Assembly (NCBI GenBank): GCA_046760905.1
Contig: JBHIFB010000054.1
Span: forward strand, 1 to 18,675
DNA: 18,675 nucleotides
DNA from: JBHIFB01 sp046760905
Lineage (GTDB): Bacteria; Gemmatimonadota; CAZMKB01
Reading direction: 5' to 3'
The notes below the pieces were generated by a model, which saw nothing but the letters and a program-made list of their open reading frames with translations, did not search any database and had not been told where the DNA came from. Every line of letters begins with the position of its first letter. Positions within the stretch are counted from its first letter, which is position 1. Positions 7,603 to 15,387 of this stretch are shown here, one piece after another. The position numbers and the translations under genes were made by a program.

Positions 7603-9039
7603 ATGAAATATTCCCGCGTGTTGTTAGTAGCACTGCCCTCCCAGCCACACCGCGCACCCCGACCGAGCATAGGACTGGGTTACGTGGCAGAAGCCCTCGA
7701 AGATGCCCGAATAGAGTATGACATCCTTGACATGCTTCTCGGATACGATGTCGATGCTCTCAAGAGGAAAATCGCTCTTTTTAAGCCTGACCTGGTCGGG
7801 TTCAACATGTTCACACATCACTACCTCAGAAGTTATGGCATCATCCAGAAAATCAAGCAGAGCTTCCCCCGGATTAAAACGGTCGTGGGAGGACCCCACA
7901 TCTCCACGCTGAAGGCACAGGTGCTTAAGGATTGTCCTGGTATCGACTACGGCGTCATGTATGAAGGGGAGGAAAGGCTCCTCCGGCTTTGCGGTGGGGA
8001 GGAAGAAGCGCTCATCCCTGGTCTCGTGTACAGGGAAGATGGAGAGGTGATCTGTAATGAACCGAGGAGCTTCAAAGAAAGGTACATCCAGGATCTGGAA
8101 AGGGTCAGCTTCCCGACTTACAGGAAATTCGAGCTGAACAAATACATCAACAAGGAGATCCCGCTTTCGACATCACGTGGCTGCCCTTACCGCTGCATCT
8201 TCTGCACCGTTCCTTCCGTCGTGGGAGGGAGAAAGATCAGAACGAGAAGTGCTGGTAACGTGGTGGACGAGATAGAATTCTGGGTGAGAAAAGGCTACAC
8301 AACCTTCACCGTGGACGACGATAACTTCACTTTCTATAATGAGAGAATTTATGAGATTTGCGACGAGATAGAACGCAGGGGTCTTGAGAATCTTGAATTC
8401 AGACTCCACAATGGTGTGAGACCCGACCGGCTGTCGAGAGAGCTGCTCGCAAGGATGAAGGAGGTGGGTTTCAACTACATAGAGATCGCGGTGGAAGGAG
8501 GGAACGATAGAATCCTGAAGAGCCTCCGCAAGGCTGAGAAACTTGACACAATCAAGAAGACAATCCGGGATGCGTGTGAGGTCGGAATGGAGGTGTACCT
8601 TGGATTCGTAATCGGGGCTCCTGAAGAGACATGGTCAGACATCGAGGATTCCTTCAGGGTAGCATCACAGTTCCCGGTCTGGAAGGTAGATTTCCTGAAC
8701 CTGCTGCCCTACCCTGGCACCGAACTCTTCGAATGGGTAGAGAAGAACGGCTATTTCATAAAGGATCCCCAGGTTTACCTGAATGAGGATCCCAATTACT
8801 TCGAACCGGTCTTCGAAACTCCCCTGCTATCGCGCGAGGAGCGGGTCAGAGCCATCGAGCTGCGGGAAGAAACGAATAAGAGATTGCTCTATGAAACTGC
8901 GAAAAGGAAACTGAAAAGATACGGGGTGCTGGGAGCGGTGGCAGCAAGGATTTTCTCCTCATATTACTTCCAGCAATTGTATTTCAGAAACAGAACTGTA
9001 AGGCGTCTTTCCGACGGAATGAGAAGGATTATCTCATAG
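7603..9039 (+). CDS. B12-binding-type radical SAM protein
   Basis: This 478-aa protein has an N-terminal cobalamin-binding-type Rossmann domain (about 1-130; note PSIGLGYVAEAL and TVVGGPHIS). A radical SAM domain follows, with the 4Fe-4S ligands Cys194, Cys198 and Cys201 in RGCPYRCIFC. The N-terminal domain lacks the DxHxxG motif that provides the lower axial His ligand, which is common in this class and does not exclude base-off B12 binding. The C-terminal 70 residues are basic and helical. Members of the class carry out methylations, ring rearrangements or other radical steps in lipid, hopanoid or natural-product pathways. The reaction cannot be told from sequence alone. Pairing with the FkbM methyltransferase suggests a small modification pathway. 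Confidence 0.87.
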   Translation: MKYSRVLLVALPSQPHRAPRPSIGLGYVAEALEDARIEYDILDMLLGYDVDALKRKIALFKPDLVGFNMFTHHYLRSYGIIQKIKQSFPRIKTVVGGPHISTLKAQVLKDCPGIDYGVMYEGEERLLRLCGGEEEALIPGLVYREDGEVICNEPRSFKERYIQDLERVSFPTYRKFELNKYINKEIPLSTSRGCPYRCIFCTVPSVVGGRKIRTRSAGNVVDEIEFWVRKGYTTFTVDDDNFTFYNERIYEICDEIERRGLENLEFRLHNGVRPDRLSRELLARMKEVGFNYIEIAVEGGNDRILKSLRKAEKLDTIKKTIRDACEVGMEVYLGFVIGAPEETWSDIEDSFRVASQFPVWKVDFLNLLPYPGTELFEWVEKNGYFIKDPQVYLNEDPNYFEPVFETPLLSREERVRAIELREETNKRLLYETAKRKLKRYGVLGAVAARIFSSYYFQQLYFRNRTVRRLSDGMRRIIS

Positions 9040-9056
9040 GCACCTATGGGAGGTGC
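9040..9056. repeat. Inverted repeat just after the radical SAM gene
   Basis: GCACCT (9040-9045) and AGGTGC (9051-9056) form a perfect 6-bp stem with a 5-nt loop, starting one base after the radical SAM stop codon. No T-run follows in either direction, so termination is only a possibility. It lies between convergent transcription units. Confidence 0.3.
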
Positions 9057-9060
9057 TGCA

Positions 9061-9244
9061 TTAAGCGCCGGAGGAGGCAGCCACAACAAAGGTCAAGCTG
9101 CTATCATAGACTTGAGGAATCTTGCGGGTTAGATGCAGCCGGTTCTTGAGATCAACCACAATTACCTTCCACCTGGGATCGCTGCTTCACCTCGATGAAT
9201 CAGAGAAGCTCAAACAAACCGCACTTTGGCCACGAACTGCTCAT
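9061..9244 (-). pseudogene. Broken coding remnants downstream of bamF
   Basis: Immediately after the bamF stop, the minus strand has a strong ribosome-binding site (GGAGG overlapping the end of bamF) 9 nt before an ATG at 9244. That frame encodes only 14 residues (MSSSWPKCGLFELL) before a TGA. In another frame, about 40 residues containing KVIVVDLKNRL and IPQVYDSSLTFVV run to a TAA at 9061-9063 and read like the C-terminal end of a real protein. I recognise neither piece. The arrangement suggests that a gene once translated after bamF has been deleted or broken. Chance open frames cannot be excluded. Confidence 0.25.
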
Positions 9245-9250
9245 TTTTCA

Positions 9251-10075
9251 TCACCTCCGGCCAATAACTCTTGCCTCCCCGGGGAGAGGAGGGGGGACCG
9301 GCCCGGCGACGATCTCTTTCACCGCACCGAATCGAGGGGGGCACACTTCAAGGCAGGTTCCGCATTTTATGCATTTTTCCTGGTCGATGACATGAATCCG
9401 GTTCTTCCCGCCGGAAATCGCCTCGACAGGGCATCTCCTCTGGCAGATCATACAGGCCTGGCACTTGTCCGGATCTATGTAGTATGAGATTACTTCACTG
9501 AATAACCTGTCCACCTCGTCGCTGGTGTAAAGTTCGTTATAATCTTCTTCTCTATCAAGATGCAGGGCCAGCTTCTCCCTTTTCACCATCTTGATGTAAG
9601 GGACCAGCTTCGTAACTGCTTCGAGTCTGGACTTTAATTCATTTTCATCTATTCCTTCGCTCTTGAGGAGAGGTCCTAGCTTCACGATCTTCCTGGCAAA
9701 GTCATCCATGACTTCGGCGAAACGAATCCCTTCAGCAGAAGATATCCATTCAAGCCTTAACCTCTCGGGGTTTACGCCTGCGTGCTCAAGTATTTTTCTG
9801 CATAGATGCATCATGTTCAATGCATCATAATTCCCTTCCGTTACATAGTGGCATTCGCCAAGCCAGCAGCCACCTATGAACACGCCGTCTGTTCCATTCG
9901 AGAAAGCCCGGAAAATGAAGGCCGGGTCAACTCTGCCGGTGCACATGACGCGGATAATCTTGATGTATGTGGGGTATTGCAATCTGGAAACTCCAGCCAG
10001 GTCCGCGGCCGAGTATGCTCACCAGTTGCACAGAAAACCCAAGATCATTGGTTTGAACTCAAATCCTGCACTCAT
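9251..10075 (-). CDS. bamF: BamF: MvhD-like selenoprotein subunit with C-terminal ferredoxin domain
   Basis: This is the MvhD-like subunit of the class II benzoyl-CoA reductase complex, expected to pass electrons between BamE and its partners. The full gene starts at the ATG at 10075, preceded by AGGGAGGTGA, and encodes 274 residues if the TGA at 10021-10019 is read as selenocysteine 19. Sec19 lies in FLCNW-Sec-AYSAADLAGV, aligning with the second Cys of the MvhD motif FLCNWC. Other MvhD-type Cys are Cys45 (VMCTGRVDP), Cys70 and Cys75 (GGCWLGEC), and Cys92. A C-terminal ferredoxin domain has Cys205, 208, 211, 215 and Cys235, 238, 241, 245 for two 4Fe-4S clusters. A caller that ignores Sec would start at the TTG at 9982 and lose the redox motif. 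bamE ends 40 nt upstream. The purified Geobacter complex has been reported to contain selenocysteine. Confidence 0.92.
9984..10021 (-). promoter_or_regulatory. Selenocysteine TGA with bacterial SECIS-like hairpin in bamF
   Basis: The TGA codon (10021-10019) is followed by 22 nt and then CTGGAGTTTCCAG (9996-9984). This folds as a CTGG/CCAG stem, optionally extended by one A-U pair, with an AGTTT loop. The apical loop begins about 26 nt after the TGA and has a G within its first two bases, matching published bacterial SECIS rules (loop 16-37 nt from the UGA, early G). The stem below is weak, with only wobble pairs possible. The protein context (the MvhD Cys position) is the stronger evidence. 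Confidence 0.75.
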
Positions 10076-10080
10076 TCTCA

Positions 10081-10090
10081 TCACCTCCCT
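10081..10090 (-). promoter_or_regulatory. Ribosome-binding site that fixes the bamF start
   Basis: AGGGAGGTGA on the minus strand ends 5 nt before the ATG at 10075, with 8 nt between its GGAGG core and the start codon. It is upstream of the selenocysteine TGA, so translation is expected to begin before the TGA and read through it. Confidence 0.75.
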
Positions 10091-10115
10091 TCCAGAATCA
10101 GTAACCCTGCTTTGT

Positions 10116-13100
10116 TCATGAATGGACTTCCACAAGGGCAGGAAACGCTGCGTCAATCTGGCTCATAATCTCTTCGTCGGTATAATGCTTCAGCGAAATA
10201 GCCCCTGTTGGACACTTTGCGTTACAGAGACCACAGCCTTTACAGAGAACAGGATTTACACCGACCTTTTTACCCTGTCGTGTATCATGATACTCTATGG
10301 CACCATAGGTACAGGCTGAGATGCATGCCCCACACGCGATACACTTCCTTTCATTCACCTCGCAGATAGCGCCGGAGGCTGTTACCGTATCCTGTGAGAG
10401 AAGCGTAATGGCCCGGCTGGCAGCTCCATACGCCTGGCTGATCGCCTCCGGTATGTGCTTGGGATAGTGAGCCATCCCGCACAGAAAAACTCCGTCTGCG
10501 GCGAAGTCAACAGGTCTTAATTTCACATGGGCTTCCTGGAAGAAACCATCCCGGTTCGAAGACACCTTGAACAATCGTGCTATTTCATTACTCGTTGCTC
10601 CCGGAATAACGGCGGCGGCCAAAGCGAGCGAATCGGCATCTATCGCAATCTTTCTTCCCAAAACGTGATCGGTCACTGTAATCCTCAAGCATCGCTGACC
10701 AGCCTCCTGGATAGCTTCCACCCGGGGTTTATCATCCGGTTCATAGCGGATGAACTTCACGTCTCTGTTCGCCGCTTCCCTGTAATAATCCTCACTAAAC
10801 CCGTATGTTCTCATATCCCGGTAGATAATGTAGATATCCATCCGTGGGTTTATCTCTTTCAGCTTCAAGGCGCAGGCAACAGCATTACTGCAACACACCC
10901 GGCTACAGTAATTTCTGTCTTCCTGTCTGCAACCTACACACTGGATCATCACCAGACTCCGGGAGCCTGTGACCCTTGCTTCTCCTCTGGCGATCTGCTC
11001 CTCCAGCTCAAGCAGGGTAAATACCCTGTCATCTTCCCCATAGAGGTATTCGGTTGGCTTATATTCTTCAGCACCTGTTGCTATGATTGTAACCCCATGG
11101 TGTATCTCCCTGACCCTTCCTCCAGCCGTCACACTGGTTATGAAATTCCCCACATAACCGGAAGCCTCCGTGATGGTAGAATCGGTATAGACATGTATAA
11201 GCGGGTGTTTATATACCTTTCTCACAAGATCACGCATAAAGCCTTGCACATCCATCCCGTCTAAGGTGTAATGGATTCTTCGAGCCATTCCCCCTAAGTC
11301 CTTCTCCTTTTCCACCAGGTACACTTCAAATCCCTGGTTGGCCAGGCTCAGAGCACTGGTCATCCCGGCCAGGCCTCCCCCGACAACCAACCCCCTTTTG
11401 TCGACCGGCAGCTCAAATTCCCCTAAAGGCTCCAGGTGAGCAGCCCGGGCTACCGACATCCGGACTAAATCCTTCGCCTTCTGGGTGGCATCTTCCTTTT
11501 CTCGAGAGTGAACCCAGGAGCAATGTTCCCTTATATTGGCAAATTCGAAGTAATACTGATTGATTCCCCCTTCACGAAGCGTGTCCCGGAAGAGCGGCTC
11601 ATGTGTCTTGGGGGTACAGGCGGCGACAACCACTCGATTGAGCCCCTTTTCTCTGATTGCGGTTGCTATCTCCCGGGCGACATCAGTAGAACAGGAAAAG
11701 AGGTCTTCCTGAGCGTGGACAACGTTGTCCAATGTAAGAGCATATTCAACCAACGAGGGAACATCCACTACTCTTCCGATATTAGCTCCACAATGACACA
11801 GAAAGACCCCCACCCTTGGCTCCTCACCCGAGACATCCACCTCCGGTGGATACACCCTTTCTCTGGACAGCTTCCCTCGCCGGGAGGCAAGGAGTTGACC
11901 GCACAGGGCACCAGCCCCGCTGGCGGTCACAATCGACTCGGGGATATCCATAGGGCCCTGGAAGGCTCCACTCACAAAAATTCCCTGGCGAGAGGTCTCC
12001 ATGGGATTAAAAGAATTGGTCTTACAGAATCCGTGAGAATTGAGTTCGATGCCGAACTTACGAGCCAGGCCCTCCACATCATCGGGAGGGTTCAACCCGA
12101 CTGATAATACAACAAGGTCGAATTCCTCTTCCTTTACCCCTTCTGAGGGAGTGGAGTACTTTATGGTTACATTTTTGCTTTCCGGCATCTCTTTTCCTAC
12201 TCTTACGAAGCTTCTTATGAATCGAGTGCCGGGAAGCTTCTCCGTTCTCTGAAAAAATCGCTCGAAATCTTTGCCGAATGACCTGATATCGTTATGGAAT
12301 ACAGTAGCCTCAATCTCAGCATCATGGTCTTTCGCCAGAATCACCTGCTTCTGTGTATAGGTACAGCATATGGCCGAACAATAGCTGTTACCACCAGGGA
12401 CAACCTGTCTGGAGCCGACGCACTGAATCCAGGCGATCCTTTTCGGATGCTTTCCATCAGAGGGGCGCCTTATCTCGCCCTCGTAAGGCCCTGTGGAACA
12501 TAATATTCGTTCGAAGTCAAGACTGGTTACCACATTCTCAATCGTTCCGTAGCCATAGTCGCCCCTCAGTCCGGGGTCAAATATCTCATAGCCCGGAGAC
12601 AGGATTATCGCTCCTACCTCTACTTCTACCTTCTCCTCCTTTTGATGAAGATCTATTGCGTTATTCTTACAGACTCCCACGCAGATGTTGCACTTCTCGT
12701 CCTGGAGGTAAAGGCAGGTATTGGGGTCTATATAGGTGACAAGCGGAACAGATTGAGAGAAGTGTATATGGGTGCATTTATTCAGAGATAGGTTTTGATT
12801 GTACTCATCGGGGATCATGACCGGGCAGTACTCTGTACAGGTAGTGCAACCCCTGCATGCATCTTCTATAATGTATCTGGGCTTCTTAATCAGGGTTACC
12901 TTGAAGTCTCCTGCTTCCCCTTCTACCTTGTCAACCTCAGTATAGGTGAGGATCTCTATATTGGGATGTCTGTTACATTCAATGAACTTTGGAGATTCTA
13001 TACACAAGGAGCAGTCGTTTGTGGGGAATGTCTTATCAAGCTGGGCCATCTTGCCGCCGATGGCCGGTGATTTGTCGACCAGGTAGACCTTGAAACCCAC

Positions 13101-13220
13101 AGCAGCCAGATCAAGAGATGCCTGGATACCGCTGATCCCGGCGCCAACCACCAGGACATCGCCGATATTGCTTTCTGTGGAAAGGTTAGCTAATTGTCCT
13201 TCAGCGCGTCCTTCCTCCAC
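10116..13220 (-). CDS. bamE: BamE: large double HdrA-like FAD/Fe-S subunit
   Basis: This 1034-aa soluble flavoprotein is the HdrA-like subunit proposed to carry out flavin-based electron bifurcation in the benzoyl-CoA reductase complex. It contains two HdrA-like halves. The first has the FAD motif GAGISG (26-31), the HdrA cluster segment DCSLCIESPKFIEC (Cys70, 73, 82), ferredoxin cysteines 122, 125, 128, 132, and a further set at 149, 169, 177, 180, 184. The second starts near 470 (GVFLCHCGANIG) and has a second FAD motif GGGLAG (614-619). The cluster-binding segment after this second FAD motif has lost its cysteines. The C-terminus carries two 4Fe-4S motifs (Cys960, 963, 966, 970 and 993, 996, 999, 1003). 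The start is GTG at 13220 with GGAGG 7 nt upstream. No in-frame TGA occurs. The 168-nt gap before it separates it from fdhD. Confidence 0.9.
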   Translation of the reverse strand: MEEGRAEGQLANLSTESNIGDVLVVGAGISGIQASLDLAAVGFKVYLVDKSPAIGGKMAQLDKTFPTNDCSLCIESPKFIECNRHPNIEILTYTEVDKVEGEAGDFKVTLIKKPRYIIEDACRGCTTCTEYCPVMIPDEYNQNLSLNKCTHIHFSQSVPLVTYIDPNTCLYLQDEKCNICVGVCKNNAIDLHQKEEKVEVEVGAIILSPGYEIFDPGLRGDYGYGTIENVVTSLDFERILCSTGPYEGEIRRPSDGKHPKRIAWIQCVGSRQVVPGGNSYCSAICCTYTQKQVILAKDHDAEIEATVFHNDIRSFGKDFERFFQRTEKLPGTRFIRSFVRVGKEMPESKNVTIKYSTPSEGVKEEEFDLVVLSVGLNPPDDVEGLARKFGIELNSHGFCKTNSFNPMETSRQGIFVSGAFQGPMDIPESIVTASGAGALCGQLLASRRGKLSRERVYPPEVDVSGEEPRVGVFLCHCGANIGRVVDVPSLVEYALTLDNVVHAQEDLFSCSTDVAREIATAIREKGLNRVVVAACTPKTHEPLFRDTLREGGINQYYFEFANIREHCSWVHSREKEDATQKAKDLVRMSVARAAHLEPLGEFELPVDKRGLVVGGGLAGMTSALSLANQGFEVYLVEKEKDLGGMARRIHYTLDGMDVQGFMRDLVRKVYKHPLIHVYTDSTITEASGYVGNFITSVTAGGRVREIHHGVTIIATGAEEYKPTEYLYGEDDRVFTLLELEEQIARGEARVTGSRSLVMIQCVGCRQEDRNYCSRVCCSNAVACALKLKEINPRMDIYIIYRDMRTYGFSEDYYREAANRDVKFIRYEPDDKPRVEAIQEAGQRCLRITVTDHVLGRKIAIDADSLALAAAVIPGATSNEIARLFKVSSNRDGFFQEAHVKLRPVDFAADGVFLCGMAHYPKHIPEAISQAYGAASRAITLLSQDTVTASGAICEVNERKCIACGACISACTYGAIEYHDTRQGKKVGVNPVLCKGCGLCNAKCPTGAISLKHYTDEEIMSQIDAAFPALVEVHS

Positions 13221-13388
13221 TTCCTTCCCTCCATATCAAGTTTGATGCGTCCCCGATCAGAATCACTATCGGTCGAGAGCCACACCCGCTACGGCTTCAA
13301 ACCGAGACTTCCTCCGCACACTTCAAACACGCCCTCTCCATCCGGTCAATGAAGGCGCTGCCCCCTGTTTGGCCGGATTAGCAATGCT

Positions 13389-14156
13389 TCATTTTGAGCG
13401 GCCAAGTCGTTCCGGGTGTGAGTATACCGACAGGCGCTTGCCGCGCGCATAACCAACCAGGGCAATGCCCAGATCACGAGCAAGCGAAATGGCGCGCCAA
13501 GTCGGGGAGGTCCGCGAAACAACAATCGGAGCCCGCATCCTGGCCGCCTTGAACAACATCTCGGACGAAACTCGACCGGTGCTCAGCAGCAGTCCGTCCT
13601 TGGTTGATATCCCCTTCAAAAGACATTCTCCCTGGATCTTGTCCAGGGTGTTATGTCGTCCGATATCCTCAGACACCACAAGCAGGTTCCTGGTATCGCA
13701 AAGCGCTGAGGCGTGAACTCCGCCACAGAGCCGATACAATTCCATGTGCTTTTGAAACTGCTTCATCAGGGATAGCACTTCTTCCGGTGTAACGACGAGA
13801 CCCGAGTCAACCTTCTGTCCCTGCGTTTGAAAAGCAACACCGCTACCACAGCCAGAGGTCAGTGTCCGCAGAGTTGGCAGTTTATATTCGGCGTTAACGA
13901 GTCTTACATCGACCTCCGATTCCTCATCACACACCCTCATGCTCGCAACTTCATCGATTCCTGAGATGATTCCCTCTGCGTACAGGAATCCGAGGACAAG
14001 GTAATTCAGCTTATTCGGGGTACAAAGGACAGTGACAAGTTCCTGGCGATTCACATAGATAGTGATCTCGGTCTCATCAGGCACGGGAACCGACATCCTG
14101 ACCCATCCCTCGTCCGAAAACCTATCGCAGATTATATCCGGTACAGAACCTTTCAT
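13389..14156 (-). CDS. fdhD: FdhD-family sulfurtransferase (metal-cofactor sulfuration)
   Basis: FdhD takes sulfur from a cysteine desulfurase and sulfurates the molybdenum or tungsten cofactor of formate dehydrogenases. The 255-aa protein has the family signatures LGFLYAEGII (55-64), GGVHASAL (145-152), EDIGRHNTLDKI (163-174) and LSTGRVSSEM (191-200). The catalytic loop reads TSGCGSGVAF with a single Cys103; the E. coli protein has a CxxC pair here. No formate dehydrogenase gene is present in the window; the gene lies between bamD (47 nt upstream) and bamE (168 nt downstream) on the same strand. This suggests it serves BamB, or that it is a genome-wide sulfurase placed in this operon by rearrangement. 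The ATG at 14156 lacks a strong ribosome-binding site; an ATG at residue 21 is an alternative. Confidence 0.88.
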   Translation of the reverse strand: MKGSVPDIICDRFSDEGWVRMSVPVPDETEITIYVNRQELVTVLCTPNKLNYLVLGFLYAEGIISGIDEVASMRVCDEESEVDVRLVNAEYKLPTLRTLTSGCGSGVAFQTQGQKVDSGLVVTPEEVLSLMKQFQKHMELYRLCGGVHASALCDTRNLLVVSEDIGRHNTLDKIQGECLLKGISTKDGLLLSTGRVSSEMLFKAARMRAPIVVSRTSPTWRAISLARDLGIALVGYARGKRLSVYSHPERLGRSK

Positions 14157-14203
14157 CGCAAATAACGCCTATTGCTTCTCGCTCGGTCAGCTTCTTCGGT
14201 CCC

Positions 14204-15355
14204 CTAGATCACCACCTGGATGACCTCCGTGATATCCTTTACCTCTATGGCTTCGCTACCAGCGAGACTCGCCCTGCTCTCCTCAAACATGGTTATGCAG
14301 TATGGGCAGGAAGTCACCAGCACCTCTGCCCCCATCTCATTCGCCTGTTCTAATCTGAGGTTTGCGAACCTCTCACCCTTAGGTGTTTCCATCCAGATCC
14401 TGCCACCCCCTCCGCCGCAACAGAGACTGTCTGCTCTCGAATCAGGCATCTCATTCAGCTCTAATCCGGCTATCTTTTTTAAAACCTCACGGGGCTCGTC
14501 ATATATGCCATTGTGCCGACCCAGGTAACACGGGTCATGATAAGTGACTTTCTTCCCGTACTCGCCGGTGAGTTCGAGCCTTCCCTCATGGATGAGCCCG
14601 GATAAATACTGGGAGATGTGAATAACCTCAAAGTGGACCATGAACTCGGGGTACTCGTTTTTAAAGGTGTGGTAGCAATGAGGAGAGGAGACCAAAACCT
14701 TCTTCACTCCAAAATCAATAAAGGTTTTTATGTTTTCCCTGGCTAAATGTTTGAATAATTCCTCATCGCCCGTCTTGCGGATACTTTCACCACAGCACGT
14801 CTCCCTGGAGCCCAATATTCCGAAATCTATCCCCGCTTTGTTGAGGATACTTGCAGTGGCGGTGGCGACCTTTTTTAATCTCGGGTCATAGCTGAGGTAG
14901 CAGCCGGGGAAATACAGAATTTCCATCCCCTCTGCGAACGTTTTTACGGAAAGGCCTTGGGCCCAGTGTGCCCTGTCTTTTCGCTTTTCATTCAGGGGAT
15001 TGCCTTCTCCAGCGAGGCTTGCGCTCACACCGCGGAGTGGACGCACAGCAGTAGGAAAAACCCCGTATTCGGTGGCAAGCCTGCGTAAGGATACCCCGGA
15101 TTCTATCTGTTTGACGTCCCTGGGGCATGTTTGAGGGCATATTCCGCAGGTAGTACAGCGCCATATGTCTTCACTTTCGATATCCGTCAAACCGAACGTC
15201 GCTTCACGAACGATCTTTCGCATACTGAAGCTCCTGACCCTGTTCCATGGACAAACCACATCACACAATCCGCATTCATAGCAGAACTTGAAGTCTTCTC
15301 CACCGTTTGCTTTTATGACATCGATTATCTCTCTATAGTCGGCTAACTTCTCCAC
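14204..15355 (-). CDS. bamD: BamD: HdrD-like Fe-S protein with two CCG domains
   Basis: This 383-aa subunit resembles HdrD/HdrB-HdrC fusions and is expected to partner BamE and carry electrons toward BamB-BamC. The N-terminal ferredoxin part has Cys25, 28, 31, 35 and Cys67, 70, 73, 77, two classic CxxCxxCxxxCP motifs. Two cysteine-rich CCG domains follow: the first with Cys152, Cys187-188 and Cys227, the second with Cys276, Cys312-313, Cys350 and Cys353. In HdrB such domains bind non-cubane Fe-S clusters. The start is GTG at 15355 with AGGATGG about 7 nt upstream, 32 nt after the end of bamC. It sits between bamC and fdhD. The Bam assignment comes from gene order with bamB; by sequence alone it is HdrD-like. 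Confidence 0.87.
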   Translation of the reverse strand: MEKLADYREIIDVIKANGGEDFKFCYECGLCDVVCPWNRVRSFSMRKIVREATFGLTDIESEDIWRCTTCGICPQTCPRDVKQIESGVSLRRLATEYGVFPTAVRPLRGVSASLAGEGNPLNEKRKDRAHWAQGLSVKTFAEGMEILYFPGCYLSYDPRLKKVATATASILNKAGIDFGILGSRETCCGESIRKTGDEELFKHLARENIKTFIDFGVKKVLVSSPHCYHTFKNEYPEFMVHFEVIHISQYLSGLIHEGRLELTGEYGKKVTYHDPCYLGRHNGIYDEPREVLKKIAGLELNEMPDSRADSLCCGGGGGRIWMETPKGERFANLRLEQANEMGAEVLVTSCPYCITMFEESRASLAGSEAIEVKDITEVIQVVI

Positions 15356-15387
15356 GTTTTTCCATCCTGAGTCTTAGCCTTTATGTT

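Noticed and set aside
9200..9202. TGA ending the 14-codon frame after bamF, considered as a second selenocysteine codon
   Set aside because: The frame beyond it hits another TGA after 15 codons, and the sequence resembles no selenoprotein motif.
9251..13220. HdrA-MvhD of a methanogen-type or sulfate-reducer Hdr complex rather than BamE-BamF
   Set aside because: Taken alone these two proteins would allow it, but the same-strand cluster with bamB, bamC and bamD makes the Bam complex the better reading.
13297..13377. Minus-strand open stretch between fdhD and bamE ending in MERACLKCAEEVSV, with a CxxC
   Set aside because: It is only about 26 codons with no ribosome-binding site and no recognisable family. 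It may be a remnant of DNA brought in with fdhD, but chance is equally likely.
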